A stretch of 64,000 bases of DNA from Roseicyclus marinus (GTDB lineage: Bacteria > Pseudomonadota > Alphaproteobacteria > Rhodobacterales > Rhodobacteraceae). Where the stretch lies: NCBI RefSeq assembly GCF_030163795.1, contig NZ_JASJOF010000005.1:248001-312000 (forward strand), read 5' to 3'. A program made the position numbers and the translations under genes. The notes under the pieces were generated by a model that searched no databases, was not told the origin of the DNA, and saw nothing but the letters and a program-made list of their open reading frames with translations. Shown one piece after another: positions 52,518-62,943 of the stretch. The number at the start of each line of letters is the position of its first letter. The stretch's first letter is position 1.

Positions 52518-53516
52518 TCAGACCCCGCCGTAATCGACCGTGGTGCGCCGACCCGTCTTGGCCGCCTGCGCCACGGCGGCGGCGACGGCCAGCGATTTGA
52601 TCCCGTCGATCCCGTCGGCGGCAGGCCGCCCCTGTCCCTGAATGGCCGCGTGAAACAGGTTGAGCGCGCGCAGGTAGAGGTTGTGATCCGAATAGGGCAG
52701 CGCCTCTTCGCCCGCATCGGTGCGCAGCAGGATCTCGCCCACCGGGGCCTGCGTCATCACGTTGCGCGCGACGATCGCGCCCTTGGTGCCGTAAATCTCC
52801 AGCCCCGTCCGCGCATGGGCATGGGTAAAGCTTTCATGCGTCATGACCATGGCCCCCGACGGCATGGTCCAGACCGACATGCAACTGTCCTCGACCCCTT
52901 TGCCAAGGCCGGATTCCGCGTCGATGGCGACCACGTCCACCGGATCCTCGCCCAGATGGAAACGCACGGTATCGGCGTCATGCACCACGATATCGGGGAT
53001 CACGCCACCGCCCGCCGCCGGGTTGTCGAGCCGCCAGCCCTGCAGGACCTGCGGCAGGTAAACGGCGTGAAAGACCCGTACGCTCAACACCTCGCCGATG
53101 CGCCCCGCCTGCACCGCCTCGCGGATCGCCAGATGGGTGCCCGCGTTGCGCAGATGATGGTTGGTGCCGAACACCAACCCCGCATCCTCGGCCGCGCGGA
53201 CCATGGTCACGGCATCGGCGACATCCATGGCCAAGGGCTTTTCGCACAGCACATGCTTGCCCGCCGCAATCGCCGCCATGGCCTGCGGAAAATGCTTTTC
53301 GTTCGTGGTGGAGATATAGACCGCGTCCAGATCGTCGGCGGCCAGCATCGCGTCCAGATCGGCATAGCCATGCGCGATCCCATGCTCGGCGGCATAGGCC
53401 TTGGCGCGGTCCGCGTCCGAACTGAGGACCGAGCGGATATCGCCACCCGCCCCGCGAATGGCCCCGATCATGTGGCCCGCCGCGATATTGCTCGCGCCGA
53501 TCAATCCCCACCGCAT
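52518..53516 (-). CDS. Gfo/Idh/MocA family oxidoreductase
   Basis: A 332-residue NAD(P)-dependent dehydrogenase. The Rossmann motif is WGLIGASNIAAGHMI (GxGxxx-type with S), and the diagnostic EKP sits in KHVLCEKPLAMDVADAV. The C-terminal half carries GGGVIPDIVVHDADTVRFHLGE with the histidine-aspartate pair used in sugar catalysis. The family oxidises sugars, inositols and related polyols. It opens the operon with CoA transferase, enoyl-CoA hydratase and ALDH. The operator-like TTGGAACGATCCAA lies 69 bp upstream of its start. Confidence 0.93.
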   Translation of the reverse strand: MRWGLIGASNIAAGHMIGAIRGAGGDIRSVLSSDADRAKAYAAEHGIAHGYADLDAMLAADDLDAVYISTTNEKHFPQAMAAIAAGKHVLCEKPLAMDVADAVTMVRAAEDAGLVFGTNHHLRNAGTHLAIREAVQAGRIGEVLSVRVFHAVYLPQVLQGWRLDNPAAGGGVIPDIVVHDADTVRFHLGEDPVDVVAIDAESGLGKGVEDSCMSVWTMPSGAMVMTHESFTHAHARTGLEIYGTKGAIVARNVMTQAPVGEILLRTDAGEEALPYSDHNLYLRALNLFHAAIQGQGRPAADGIDGIKSLAVAAAVAQAAKTGRRTTVDYGGV

Positions 53517-53584
53517 CCGTGGCCCTCCCTTTGAATTCGCGCGCAGACCCCGAGTCGGGTGTGCTGCATCCTGTTCTCAGCTTT

Positions 53585-53598
53585 TTGGAACGATCCAA
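53585..53598. promoter_or_regulatory. LacI-type operator upstream of the Gfo/Idh operon
   Basis: TTGGAACGATCCAA, with a further shared T at 53599, is identical in sequence to the site at 43066-43080 (opposite strand). On the minus strand a TTGACT lies at 53609-53604, so the palindrome would sit between -35 and -10, where a bound repressor blocks RNA polymerase. The match between two separate operons makes chance unlikely. Confidence 0.75.
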
Positions 53599-53640
53599 TT
53601 CACAAGTCAACAGCCGTGATGCGAAACCTGCGGCGCCCGG

Positions 53641-54915
53641 TCAGACGATGCGCGCGCCGGGCGGAATGGTGGGTGGGGCGGCGTTCAGCGTCTCGATGGC
53701 AAAGCCCGCGGCGGCCTTGTACCCGGCCATGAAGGCCCGACGCTCCGCCTCGGGGATCACGTCGTCGATATCGTCGAAAACGCCGCCGCAGCGGTCATCG
53801 AGCAGGCTCAAAAGCCCGAAGGGTCCCATGCCGCGATTGCGCAGAACCAGCTCCGACACCGGGCCGCACAGCTGTGCATCATAGGCCGCCAGCGCCTTGG
53901 GTGTGACGCCATGTTCCAGCATCTTGGCCCCGATCACGCGGGCATCCACGATGGCCTGGCTCGCGCCATTGGACCCGGTGGGATACATCGCATGGGCCGC
54001 ATCGCCCATCAGCGCGACAGGGCCCTCCACCCATGTGGGCACCGGGTCGCGGTCGATCATCGGGTTCTCGTAGGCGCAATCGGCCCGGGCCAGCATCGCG
54101 GGCACATCCAGCCAATCGTAGCGGAACGCGTCGAAGTGATGGAGGAAATCCGCGACCTCGACCGGTTTGAACCAGGCGTCATCGGGCCAGCCGCCCGAGG
54201 CGTCCACCGTCACCTCGGCGATCCAGTTGATGAGCGCGGTGCCATCCTCCGCCGGATGGCTGATCGGGTAGATCACCATCCGGTGCCTGTGCGTGCCGAG
54301 GCCGACGAAAGACGAGCCGCCGCGCAAGGGTTTCGCCCGCACCGTGCCGCGCCACATCACGGCACCGCCCCAGTGGATCGGCGGCTGGCCCGGATGCATC
54401 TGGGCGCGGATGCGCGAATGGATGCCATCGGCCCCGATCAGCAGGCGGCCCGGAACCTGCCGCGTCTTGCCATCGGCCATCGCGACCTCTGCCACCACCC
54501 CGTCACCCTCGCGCCGGTAGCCCGTGACCCGCGCGCCCAGCGTCACGCAATCCGGCCCCGCCCGCTCCAGCAGTTTGCGGTAGAGCAGCATGTGGAACTG
54601 CCCGCGATGGACGGCATATTGCGGCCAATCATAGCCCGCCAGACGCCCGCGCGGTTCGGCATAGACCTCGCGCCCGTTCAGGCCCACCAGCGCCCATTCC
54701 CGCGCCGGCAGGCCGACGGTATCAAGATCTGCCTCCGTGATCCCCAGATCCAGCAATTCGCGTACGCCATGGGGCTGCAGGTTCACGCCCACGCCCAAGG
54801 GCTTCATCTCGCGGCTGGATTCGAACAGGTGAAAGGGCACGCCGATCTGGTGCAGCGTCAGCCCCAGCGCCAGACCCGCGATCCCGCCCCCCGCGATCAG
54901 GACGGGCGCTGTCAT
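53641..54915 (-). CDS. FAD-dependent monooxygenase (salicylate-hydroxylase-like)
   Basis: A 424-residue flavoprotein aromatic-hydroxylase family member. FAD motif VLIAGGGIAGLALGLTLHQIG (about 5-25), DG motif LLIGADGIHSRIRAQ and GD motif VALMGDAAHAMYPTGSNGASQAI are present. The family hydroxylates aromatic acids using NAD(P)H and oxygen, but some members act on other ring compounds. Its start is 4 bp inside the upstream SDR gene. The operon ends 42 bp before the operator of the Gfo/Idh operon. Substrate unknown. Confidence 0.9.
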   Translation of the reverse strand: MTAPVLIAGGGIAGLALGLTLHQIGVPFHLFESSREMKPLGVGVNLQPHGVRELLDLGITEADLDTVGLPAREWALVGLNGREVYAEPRGRLAGYDWPQYAVHRGQFHMLLYRKLLERAGPDCVTLGARVTGYRREGDGVVAEVAMADGKTRQVPGRLLIGADGIHSRIRAQMHPGQPPIHWGGAVMWRGTVRAKPLRGGSSFVGLGTHRHRMVIYPISHPAEDGTALINWIAEVTVDASGGWPDDAWFKPVEVADFLHHFDAFRYDWLDVPAMLARADCAYENPMIDRDPVPTWVEGPVALMGDAAHAMYPTGSNGASQAIVDARVIGAKMLEHGVTPKALAAYDAQLCGPVSELVLRNRGMGPFGLLSLLDDRCGGVFDDIDDVIPEAERRAFMAGYKAAAGFAIETLNAAPPTIPPGARIV

Positions 54916-55679
54916 CGCGGCGCCATCCGGATCGCACCGTCCAGCCGGATCACCTCGCCGTTCAGCATCGGGTTGCTGGTGATATGCTCGACCATGGCGG
55001 CGTATTCGTCGGGGTTGCCCAGACGCGACGGAAACGGCACCTGCGCGCCCAAGGATGTCTGAACCTCCTCGGGCAGGCCCTGCAACAGGGGCGTCAGGAA
55101 CAGGCCCGGCGCGATGGTGCAGACGCGGATGCCCTTGTCCGCCAGATCGCGCGCCATGGGCAGCGTCATGCCCACCACGCCGCCCTTGGACGCGGCATAG
55201 GCGATCTGCCCGATCTGCCCGTCATAGGCCGCGACAGAGGCGGTGTTCACGATCACGCCGCGCGCGCCATCGGCATCGACCGGGTCGGCCGCGACCATGC
55301 GGGCGGCGACCTGGCTCGCGCAATTGAACGTGCCGATCAGGTTGATCCCGACCACCTTGGCGAAAAGGGCGGGATCATGCGCCGCCCCCCGCGACACGGT
55401 CTTGGCCGCGGGGCCGATCCCTGCGCAATTCACCAGAACGCGGGGGGTGCCCAGCCGTGCCTCGACCGCCGCGATGCCATCCGCGACCGAGGCCGGATCG
55501 GATACATCGACCGCCACGAACATGCCGCCCAGCGCCTGCGCCTGCGCCTCGCCCCGCGCGGCATCCAGATCGAAGATCGCCACGCTAAGCCCCGAGGCCT
55601 GAAGCCGTGCAGCCGTCGCCGCCCCCAGCCCCGAGGCCCCGCCGGTCACGATGGCGCAATGTCCGGTCCAATCCTGCAT
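54912..55679 (-). CDS. 3-hydroxyacyl-CoA dehydrogenase type II-like SDR
   Basis: A 255-residue SDR starting [21 protein letters not shown]. Cofactor motif [17 protein letters not shown], catalytic serine in [20 protein letters not shown] and Y-x3-K in [11 protein letters not shown] are intact. The C-terminal half ([50 protein letters not shown]) is very like HSD17B10-type dehydrogenases, which oxidise 3-hydroxyacyl-CoA. It heads a two-gene operon with the monooxygenase. The 265-bp divergent region up to the SulP gene contains nothing else I recognise. Confidence 0.92.
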   Translation of the reverse strand: MQDWTGHCAIVTGGASGLGAATAARLQASGLSVAIFDLDAARGEAQAQALGGMFVAVDVSDPASVADGIAAVEARLGTPRVLVNCAGIGPAAKTVSRGAAHDPALFAKVVGINLIGTFNCASQVAARMVAADPVDADGARGVIVNTASVAAYDGQIGQIAYAASKGGVVGMTLPMARDLADKGIRVCTIAPGLFLTPLLQGLPEEVQTSLGAQVPFPSRLGNPDEYAAMVEHITSNPMLNGEVIRLDGAIRMAPR

Positions 55680-55944
55680 CTTCTCCCCCTCCCGCATGGT
55701 TCCGTCCCGTGTTTCTGTGCCTGTCCCGCGCGCCTCCCGCAAGCCTTTGGGCGGACAGGTGCGGGCAGCAAGGTTGCCCTTGGCGGCTTTTGCGCCTATG
55801 CCCGCCCCGACGAACATGGACCCGGGGCCCTTGGCTTGCGGGTGGCTCTTCCGGCCGCCGATCCGCCGGACAACGATCACCAACCGTGCGCCTTGCACGC
55901 TGGCCGCGCGCCCCAGATGCGGTCGGGTTCGGACAAGATTGAAC

Positions 55945-57435
55945 ATGATGTCCTTTGACACCTACCGGGCCCAATGGCTCGGCAATATCCGCGCCGATCT
56001 GCTGGCGGGCCTCGTCGTGGCGCTGGCGCTGATCCCCGAGGCGATCGCCTTTTCGATCATCGCGGGCGTCGACCCCAAGATCGGGCTTTACGCCAGTTTC
56101 TCGATCGCCGTGATCACCGCCATCGCGGGCGGGCGGCCCGGCATGATCTCGGCCGCCACCGCCGCCACCGCCGTCCTGATGGTGACGCTGGTGCGCGATC
56201 ACGGCCTGCAATACCTGCTTGCCGCGACTGTTCTGGCGGGGCTGTTGCAGATCGCCATGGGGCTTTTGCGCCTTGGTTTCGTCATGCGCTATGTCTCGAA
56301 ATCGGTGATGACGGGCTTCGTCAACGCGCTCGCCATCCTGATCTTCATGGCGCAATTGCCCGAACTTGATCCGCGCAACGTCACAGGGCTGACCTACCTC
56401 CTGGTCGCTGCGGGGCTTGCCATCATCTACCTCTTTCCCAAGATCACCAAGGCTGTCCCCTCGCCGCTGGTCACGATCATCGTGCTGACGGTGGTGACGG
56501 TCACCCTTGGCCTCGATGTGCGGACGGTGGGCGACATGGGCGAATTGCCCGACACGCTGCCCGTTTTTCTGCTCCCCGATGTGCCGCTCAATTTCGAGAC
56601 GCTGGCGATCATCTTTCCCTATGCGCTGGCCGTGGCGGTGGTGGGCCTGTTGGAAAGCCTGATGACCCAGAACATCGTCGACGACCTGACCGACACGAAA
56701 TCGAGCCGCGATCAGGAATGCATCGGCCAAGGTCTGGCCAATACGGCAACCGGCTTCATCGGGGGCATGGCGGGCTGCGCCATGATCGGGCAATCCATCA
56801 TCAACGTGAAATCCGGCGGGCGCGGACGGTTGTCGTGTTTCGTGGCGGGCGTGTTCCTCCTGATCCTCGTTGTGGGTCTGGGCGATCTGGTCAGCATCAT
56901 TCCGATGCCCGCGCTGGTGGCGATCATGATCATGGTCTCCATCGGCACCTTCTCATGGTCCTCGATCCGCAACCTTGCCGTGCATCCCCGCTCCTCCTCC
57001 ATCGTCATGCTGGCCACCGTCGCCACCGTGGTCTGGACCCATAACCTCGCCATCGGGGTGCTGGTGGGCGTGCTGCTCTCGGGCATCTTCTTTGCGGGCA
57101 AGATCGCACAGCTCTTCAAGGTCCGCAGCGACATCAGCGCCGATGGCCGCGTCCGCACCTACCACGTCGAAGGGCAGCTCTTTTACGGCTCGGTCGAGGA
57201 TTTCATGGATGCCTTCGATTTCCGCGAAGCGCCCGAACGCGTCGTGATCGACGTCAGCCGCGCCCATATCTGGGACATTTCCTCGGTTCAGGCGCTCGAC
57301 ATGGCGATCCTGAAATTCCGCCGCGACGGCGCTGAGGTCGAGGTGGTGGGCATGAACGCCGCGACCGAAACACTGGTCGACAAGCTGGCCATCCACGACA
57401 AGCCCGGCGCGATGGACGCGCTCTTGGATCATTGA
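55945..57435 (+). CDS. SulP family inorganic anion transporter
   Basis: A 496-residue transporter (start [15 protein letters not shown]; the second ATG is also possible). It shows about twelve helices, the [28 protein letters not shown] signature, the [36 protein letters not shown]-like region and a C-terminal STAS domain (about 395-490, [20 protein letters not shown]). SulP proteins move sulfate, bicarbonate or dicarboxylates; the ion is unknown. The next gene, 13 bp on, encodes a tandem universal stress protein, an arrangement seen with other SulP genes. Confidence 0.95.
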   Translation: MMSFDTYRAQWLGNIRADLLAGLVVALALIPEAIAFSIIAGVDPKIGLYASFSIAVITAIAGGRPGMISAATAATAVLMVTLVRDHGLQYLLAATVLAGLLQIAMGLLRLGFVMRYVSKSVMTGFVNALAILIFMAQLPELDPRNVTGLTYLLVAAGLAIIYLFPKITKAVPSPLVTIIVLTVVTVTLGLDVRTVGDMGELPDTLPVFLLPDVPLNFETLAIIFPYALAVAVVGLLESLMTQNIVDDLTDTKSSRDQECIGQGLANTATGFIGGMAGCAMIGQSIINVKSGGRGRLSCFVAGVFLLILVVGLGDLVSIIPMPALVAIMIMVSIGTFSWSSIRNLAVHPRSSSIVMLATVATVVWTHNLAIGVLVGVLLSGIFFAGKIAQLFKVRSDISADGRVRTYHVEGQLFYGSVEDFMDAFDFREAPERVVIDVSRAHIWDISSVQALDMAILKFRRDGAEVEVVGMNAATETLVDKLAIHDKPGAMDALLDH

Positions 57436-57448
57436 GGGAGGGGCCGCC

Positions 57449-58303
57449 ATGACGGACAAGATCATCGCGCTGGTCGACGGGTCGATCTATTCCGAAAGCG
57501 TGTGCCACCACGCGGGATGGATCGCCGGGCGAACGCAGGCGCCGGTCGAACTGATCCATGTTCTGGGCCGCCGCGAAGCGCCCGAGGGCACCGATCTGTC
57601 GGGGTCGATCCGGCTGGGCGCGCGCAGCACGCTGCTCAAGGAACTGGCCGATCTGGACGCCCAGCGCGCCAAGCTGATCACGCAAAAGGGCCGCGCCATC
57701 CTCGAAGATGCGCGCACCATCCTCGAAACCGACGGCGTGGCCGAGATCACGACGCGGCTGCGCCATGGCGATGTGGTCGAAACCATCGCCGATACCGAAC
57801 AGGACGCCCGCGTCATCGTGATCGGCAAACGCGGCGAGGCGGCGGATTTCGCCAAGGGGCATCTGGGGTCCAACCTCGAACGCATCGTGCGCAGCGCGCA
57901 TCGCCCGGTCTTCGTGGCCTCCCGCGCCTTCCGGCCCATCGCGCGCGTGCTTGTCGCCCATGACGGCGGCACCTCGGCCCGCAAGGCCGTGGATCACATC
58001 GCGCAAAGCCCGGTGTTTCGCGGCCTCTCCATCACCCTCGTGACGGTCGGCCCGGACAGCGCCGACCACCGCGCCACCCTGTCGGAGGCCGCGACACGGC
58101 TCGCGGCGACGGAACTGTCGGTGGACACACGGATCATCCCCGGCCAGCCCGAGACGGAGCTTGCCCGTCTCATCGAGGCCGAAGGCTTCGACATGCTGGT
58201 GATGGGGGCCTATGGCCACTCCCGCATCCGCAGCCTCGTGATCGGCTCGACCACCACGGAAATGGTGCGATCCTGCAAGGTGCCCGTCGTCCTGATGCGG
58301 TAA
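57449..58303 (+). CDS. Tandem universal stress protein
   Basis: A 284-residue protein made of two Usp domains (about 1-148 and 150-284). The first opens MTDKIIALVDGSIYSESV and has the ATP-loop style GKRGEAADFAKGHLGSNLERIVRSAHRPV; the second opens VLVAHDGGTSARKAVDHIA and ends GAYGHSRIRSLVIGSTTTEMVRSCKVPVVLMR, where G-x2-G-x9-G(S/T) is the nucleotide-binding motif. It is cotranscribed with the SulP transporter and could modulate it. A repeat element begins one base after its stop. Confidence 0.94.
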   Translation: MTDKIIALVDGSIYSESVCHHAGWIAGRTQAPVELIHVLGRREAPEGTDLSGSIRLGARSTLLKELADLDAQRAKLITQKGRAILEDARTILETDGVAEITTRLRHGDVVETIADTEQDARVIVIGKRGEAADFAKGHLGSNLERIVRSAHRPVFVASRAFRPIARVLVAHDGGTSARKAVDHIAQSPVFRGLSITLVTVGPDSADHRATLSEAATRLAATELSVDTRIIPGQPETELARLIEAEGFDMLVMGAYGHSRIRSLVIGSTTTEMVRSCKVPVVLMR

Positions 58304-58304
58304 A

Positions 58305-58468
58305 GCATGTCGCGCAAAAGTGGGAACCGGTTTTGCGCTCCCCGGACATGCGACATCAAAAGGTTGGAGCGCGGCGCGTGAATGCGAATGAACGCGACGT
58401 GCTCCAATTCGCCTTGCGTGACGCGATGAACGGGTTTCGCGCCGCGCGGCCCTGCCGGTTCGGCAGGG
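58305..58468. repeat. Mosaic of three palindromic elements (REP-like)
   Basis: The gap after usp holds three hairpins. First, GCATGTC+GCGCAAAA (58305-58319) pairs with TTTTGCGC (58331-58338) and GACATGC (58345-58351). Second, TTGGAGC (58364-58370) pairs with GCTCCAA (58401-58407). Third, CCCTGCCG (58450-58457) pairs with CGGCAGGG (58461-58468). I recall the first two as widely repeated intergenic sequences in Alphaproteobacteria. They could terminate or stabilise the sulP-usp transcript. Confidence 0.8.
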
Positions 58469-58517
58469 TTCCGCCCATGGATTTGCAGACCCCGGCCCAA
58501 CGCCTAAGTGGACGACT

Positions 58518-58979
58518 ATGACAAACGCGAACATCCTTCCCGCCCGCACACCTGCCCTGTCCATGCCGCGCCCGCCGCGCCTCACGCCCGCCCGCCTGCG
58601 CGAGATGCTCTTGGCGGGCGTCATCGTGCTGGCCGCCAGCGCGATCCTGCACGCGCAGGACGGGCTGGCAGAGTGGACGCAGGATTGGATGCCCGATGTT
58701 CTTGCCCCGCCGCAGGATGCCGAACTTCTGACCGACCGCGCCGTGGGATCGACGATCCGGCTCTTCTCCTTCTCGACCTCCGCCGAGGTCGACACGCTCT
58801 TCACCGAATGGGAGGCCGCGTTGCGCGACGGCGGCTTCCAGATCGACCAAGGCGCGGATGACCTGCTGGACCGCTCGATCGAATTCTCGGGCACGGGCAT
58901 CACCAACGCCAAGATCGTCGCGGGTGTCACCGACCAAGACGGCCGCACGGTGATCGAGGTCGACGCCACGCTGGAATGA
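58518..58979 (+). CDS. Uncharacterised membrane-anchored protein
   Basis: A 153-residue protein. It begins MTNANILPARTPALSMPRPP with a basic, Pro-rich head, then one hydrophobic helix (about 32-48, LLAGVIVLAASAIL) and a C-terminal soluble domain that alternates beta strands and charged loops (AVGSTIRLFSFSTSAEVDTLFTEW, FSGTGITNAKIVAG, VIEVDATLE). The topology suggests a periplasmic domain held by one helix. I recognise no family. It is convergent with the NlpC/P60-like gene and preceded by the repeat mosaic. Confidence 0.75.
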   Translation: MTNANILPARTPALSMPRPPRLTPARLREMLLAGVIVLAASAILHAQDGLAEWTQDWMPDVLAPPQDAELLTDRAVGSTIRLFSFSTSAEVDTLFTEWEAALRDGGFQIDQGADDLLDRSIEFSGTGITNAKIVAGVTDQDGRTVIEVDATLE

Positions 58980-59000
58980 CGCGCCCCGCACCGTCCGCAA

Positions 59001-59840
59001 TCACCCCGCAGTGTGCCGCAGACCCGGGGCGACACCCTCCGCCACAGCCTCGTTCCCGGGCGGCGTCGACCACGTGATCATGCGGTGGTCGAAACCCTCC
59101 GCGATGCGCGGCTTCACGATCTCGAAAAACGGCGACAGGTCGAAATCGCGCGGCGCGAACAGCGAATGGTGCCGGATATGCAGCATTTCGGCGCGCGCCT
59201 CGCGCGGGCCGTTGCGGGTCTTCACCTCGGTCACGCCGGGCAGGATCGGATAGCGCACCGATTGAAAGGCCTGCGCGATCAGCGACGAACAGATCGCCCG
59301 CGTCGGATCGCCCGAGCCAAAAGCGATCATCCGCCGCCGCCAACGTACCGGCACGGGCGGCGTCGGCAGGAAATAGCGCGCGAGGTCAAAGATGTTGCGC
59401 ATGTCGTATTTCAACCCGATCCGCGCGACCATGAAGGCCGCAACCTCGGCGCGTTCGGCATCGGTCAGACCGACGGGGCGGCAGATGCGGGTGTTGTAGC
59501 TGACGTATTTCGACAGGGGCGAGGCGACGCAACCCTGCCCAAGGTTCACCTCGACCAGCCGGGGCCGCTCCGATCCATCCTCCGGCGCGGGCAGGGCATC
59601 GCCCACGAACATGGCGGCATGGGACCATGTGGATTGGGTCAGATACTTGATCGCCGTCGAAACCCGTTCCCGCCCCTCGATCAGCAGCACATCACCGGGC
59701 CGCAGCACGCGGCACAGCGTCGTCAGGTCCGAGGGCGTGTAAGGTTTGTAGCCCGAGGCAGGTTGGTTCAGCTTGCGCGCAAGCTGCCGCCCGATCGCAT
59801 CCAGCGCGCGATCCATCGCCGTGATCTTGCCGTTCTCCAT
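59001..59840 (-). CDS. YiiX/YebB-like N1pC/P60 family cysteine hydrolase
   Basis: A 279-residue soluble protein starting MENGKITAMDRALDAIGRQL. The permuted papain-like pattern of the YiiX/YaeF group is visible: LRPGDVLLIEGRERVSTAIKYLTQSTWSHAAMFVG, where the His of WSHAAMF serves the active site, and later AICSSLIAQAFQSVRYPILP, where the Cys of ICSSL is the nucleophile. This group probably cleaves lipid or peptide amide bonds. No signal peptide is seen. It is divergent from pobA by 184 bp and convergent with the preceding membrane-anchored protein. Substrate unknown. Confidence 0.85.
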   Translation of the reverse strand: MENGKITAMDRALDAIGRQLARKLNQPASGYKPYTPSDLTTLCRVLRPGDVLLIEGRERVSTAIKYLTQSTWSHAAMFVGDALPAPEDGSERPRLVEVNLGQGCVASPLSKYVSYNTRICRPVGLTDAERAEVAAFMVARIGLKYDMRNIFDLARYFLPTPPVPVRWRRRMIAFGSGDPTRAICSSLIAQAFQSVRYPILPGVTEVKTRNGPREARAEMLHIRHHSLFAPRDFDLSPFFEIVKPRIAEGFDHRMITWSTPPGNEAVAEGVAPGLRHTAG

Positions 59841-59925
59841 CGCGCCCCTCCGTCGCCCGGACTGCATGGAAAACAGCCCGCCGTTCCGCCGTCCAGTGCC
59901 CTTCTGGATACGCCCGCTTTCTTGA

Positions 59926-61194
<1,269 letters not shown>

Positions 61195-61216
61195 CCGCGC
61201 CCGAAAGGACCAGACG

Positions 61217-62322
<1,106 letters not shown>

Positions 62323-62323
62323 G

Positions 62324-62941
62324 ATGACCGACCTTCCCTATCTCAAGGAAACGCCGTCCCAGACCGCCGGTCCCTATGTCCATATCGGGCTTTCCCCCGG
62401 GGCGGCGGGCTTCGACATCTACGACCACGAACTGGGCCATGACATCGCGGGCCCCAATGCAAAGGGTCAGCGCATCCGGGTCGAGGGGCTGGTGATCGAC
62501 GGCACGGGCAGCCCGATCAAGGACGTCATGCTGGAGGCATGGCAGGCCAATGCCGCGGGCCATTACGCCCACGCGCAAGGCGGCGGGCCGGTCGAGGACG
62601 GCTTTCGCGGCTGGGGCCGGGTCATCACCGATTTCGCCACCGGCGAATGGGGGTTCGACACGGTGAAACCGGGGCAGGTTCCCGGCCGGAACGGCACCAC
62701 GCAAGCTCCGCACATCAGCCTCTGGCTGGTGGCGCGCGGCATCAACCTCGGCCTGCACACCCGGCTTTATTTCGAGGATGAAGCCGACGCCAATGCCGCC
62801 GATCCGGTCCTGAACGGGATCGAATGGGCAAGCCGCCGTCCCACCCTCATCGCCCGCCGCGCCGACCGCGACGGCCATGTCATCTACCGCTTCGACATCC
62901 GCATCCAGGGCGACGCCGAAACCGTCTTTTTCGAGATCTGA
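62324..62941 (+). CDS. pcaG: Protocatechuate 3,4-dioxygenase alpha subunit
   Basis: A 205-residue subunit with LKETPSQTAGPYVHIGLSPG at the start and the intradiol beta-sandwich, including IRVEGLVIDGTGSPIKDVMLEAWQAN and APHISLWLVARGINLGLHTRLYFEDE. The alpha subunit keeps the fold but lacks the full iron-ligand set, as usual, and completes the active-site pocket. It lies directly downstream of pcaH, and the next gene starts two bases after its stop. Confidence 0.97.
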   Translation: MTDLPYLKETPSQTAGPYVHIGLSPGAAGFDIYDHELGHDIAGPNAKGQRIRVEGLVIDGTGSPIKDVMLEAWQANAAGHYAHAQGGGPVEDGFRGWGRVITDFATGEWGFDTVKPGQVPGRNGTTQAPHISLWLVARGINLGLHTRLYFEDEADANAADPVLNGIEWASRRPTLIARRADRDGHVIYRFDIRIQGDAETVFFEI

Positions 62942-62943
62942 TC

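Noticed and set aside
51081-53534. 817-codon plus-strand frame opposite the CoA transferase and Gfo/Idh genes
   Set aside because: Antisense to two genes with intact family motifs; no domain recognisable.
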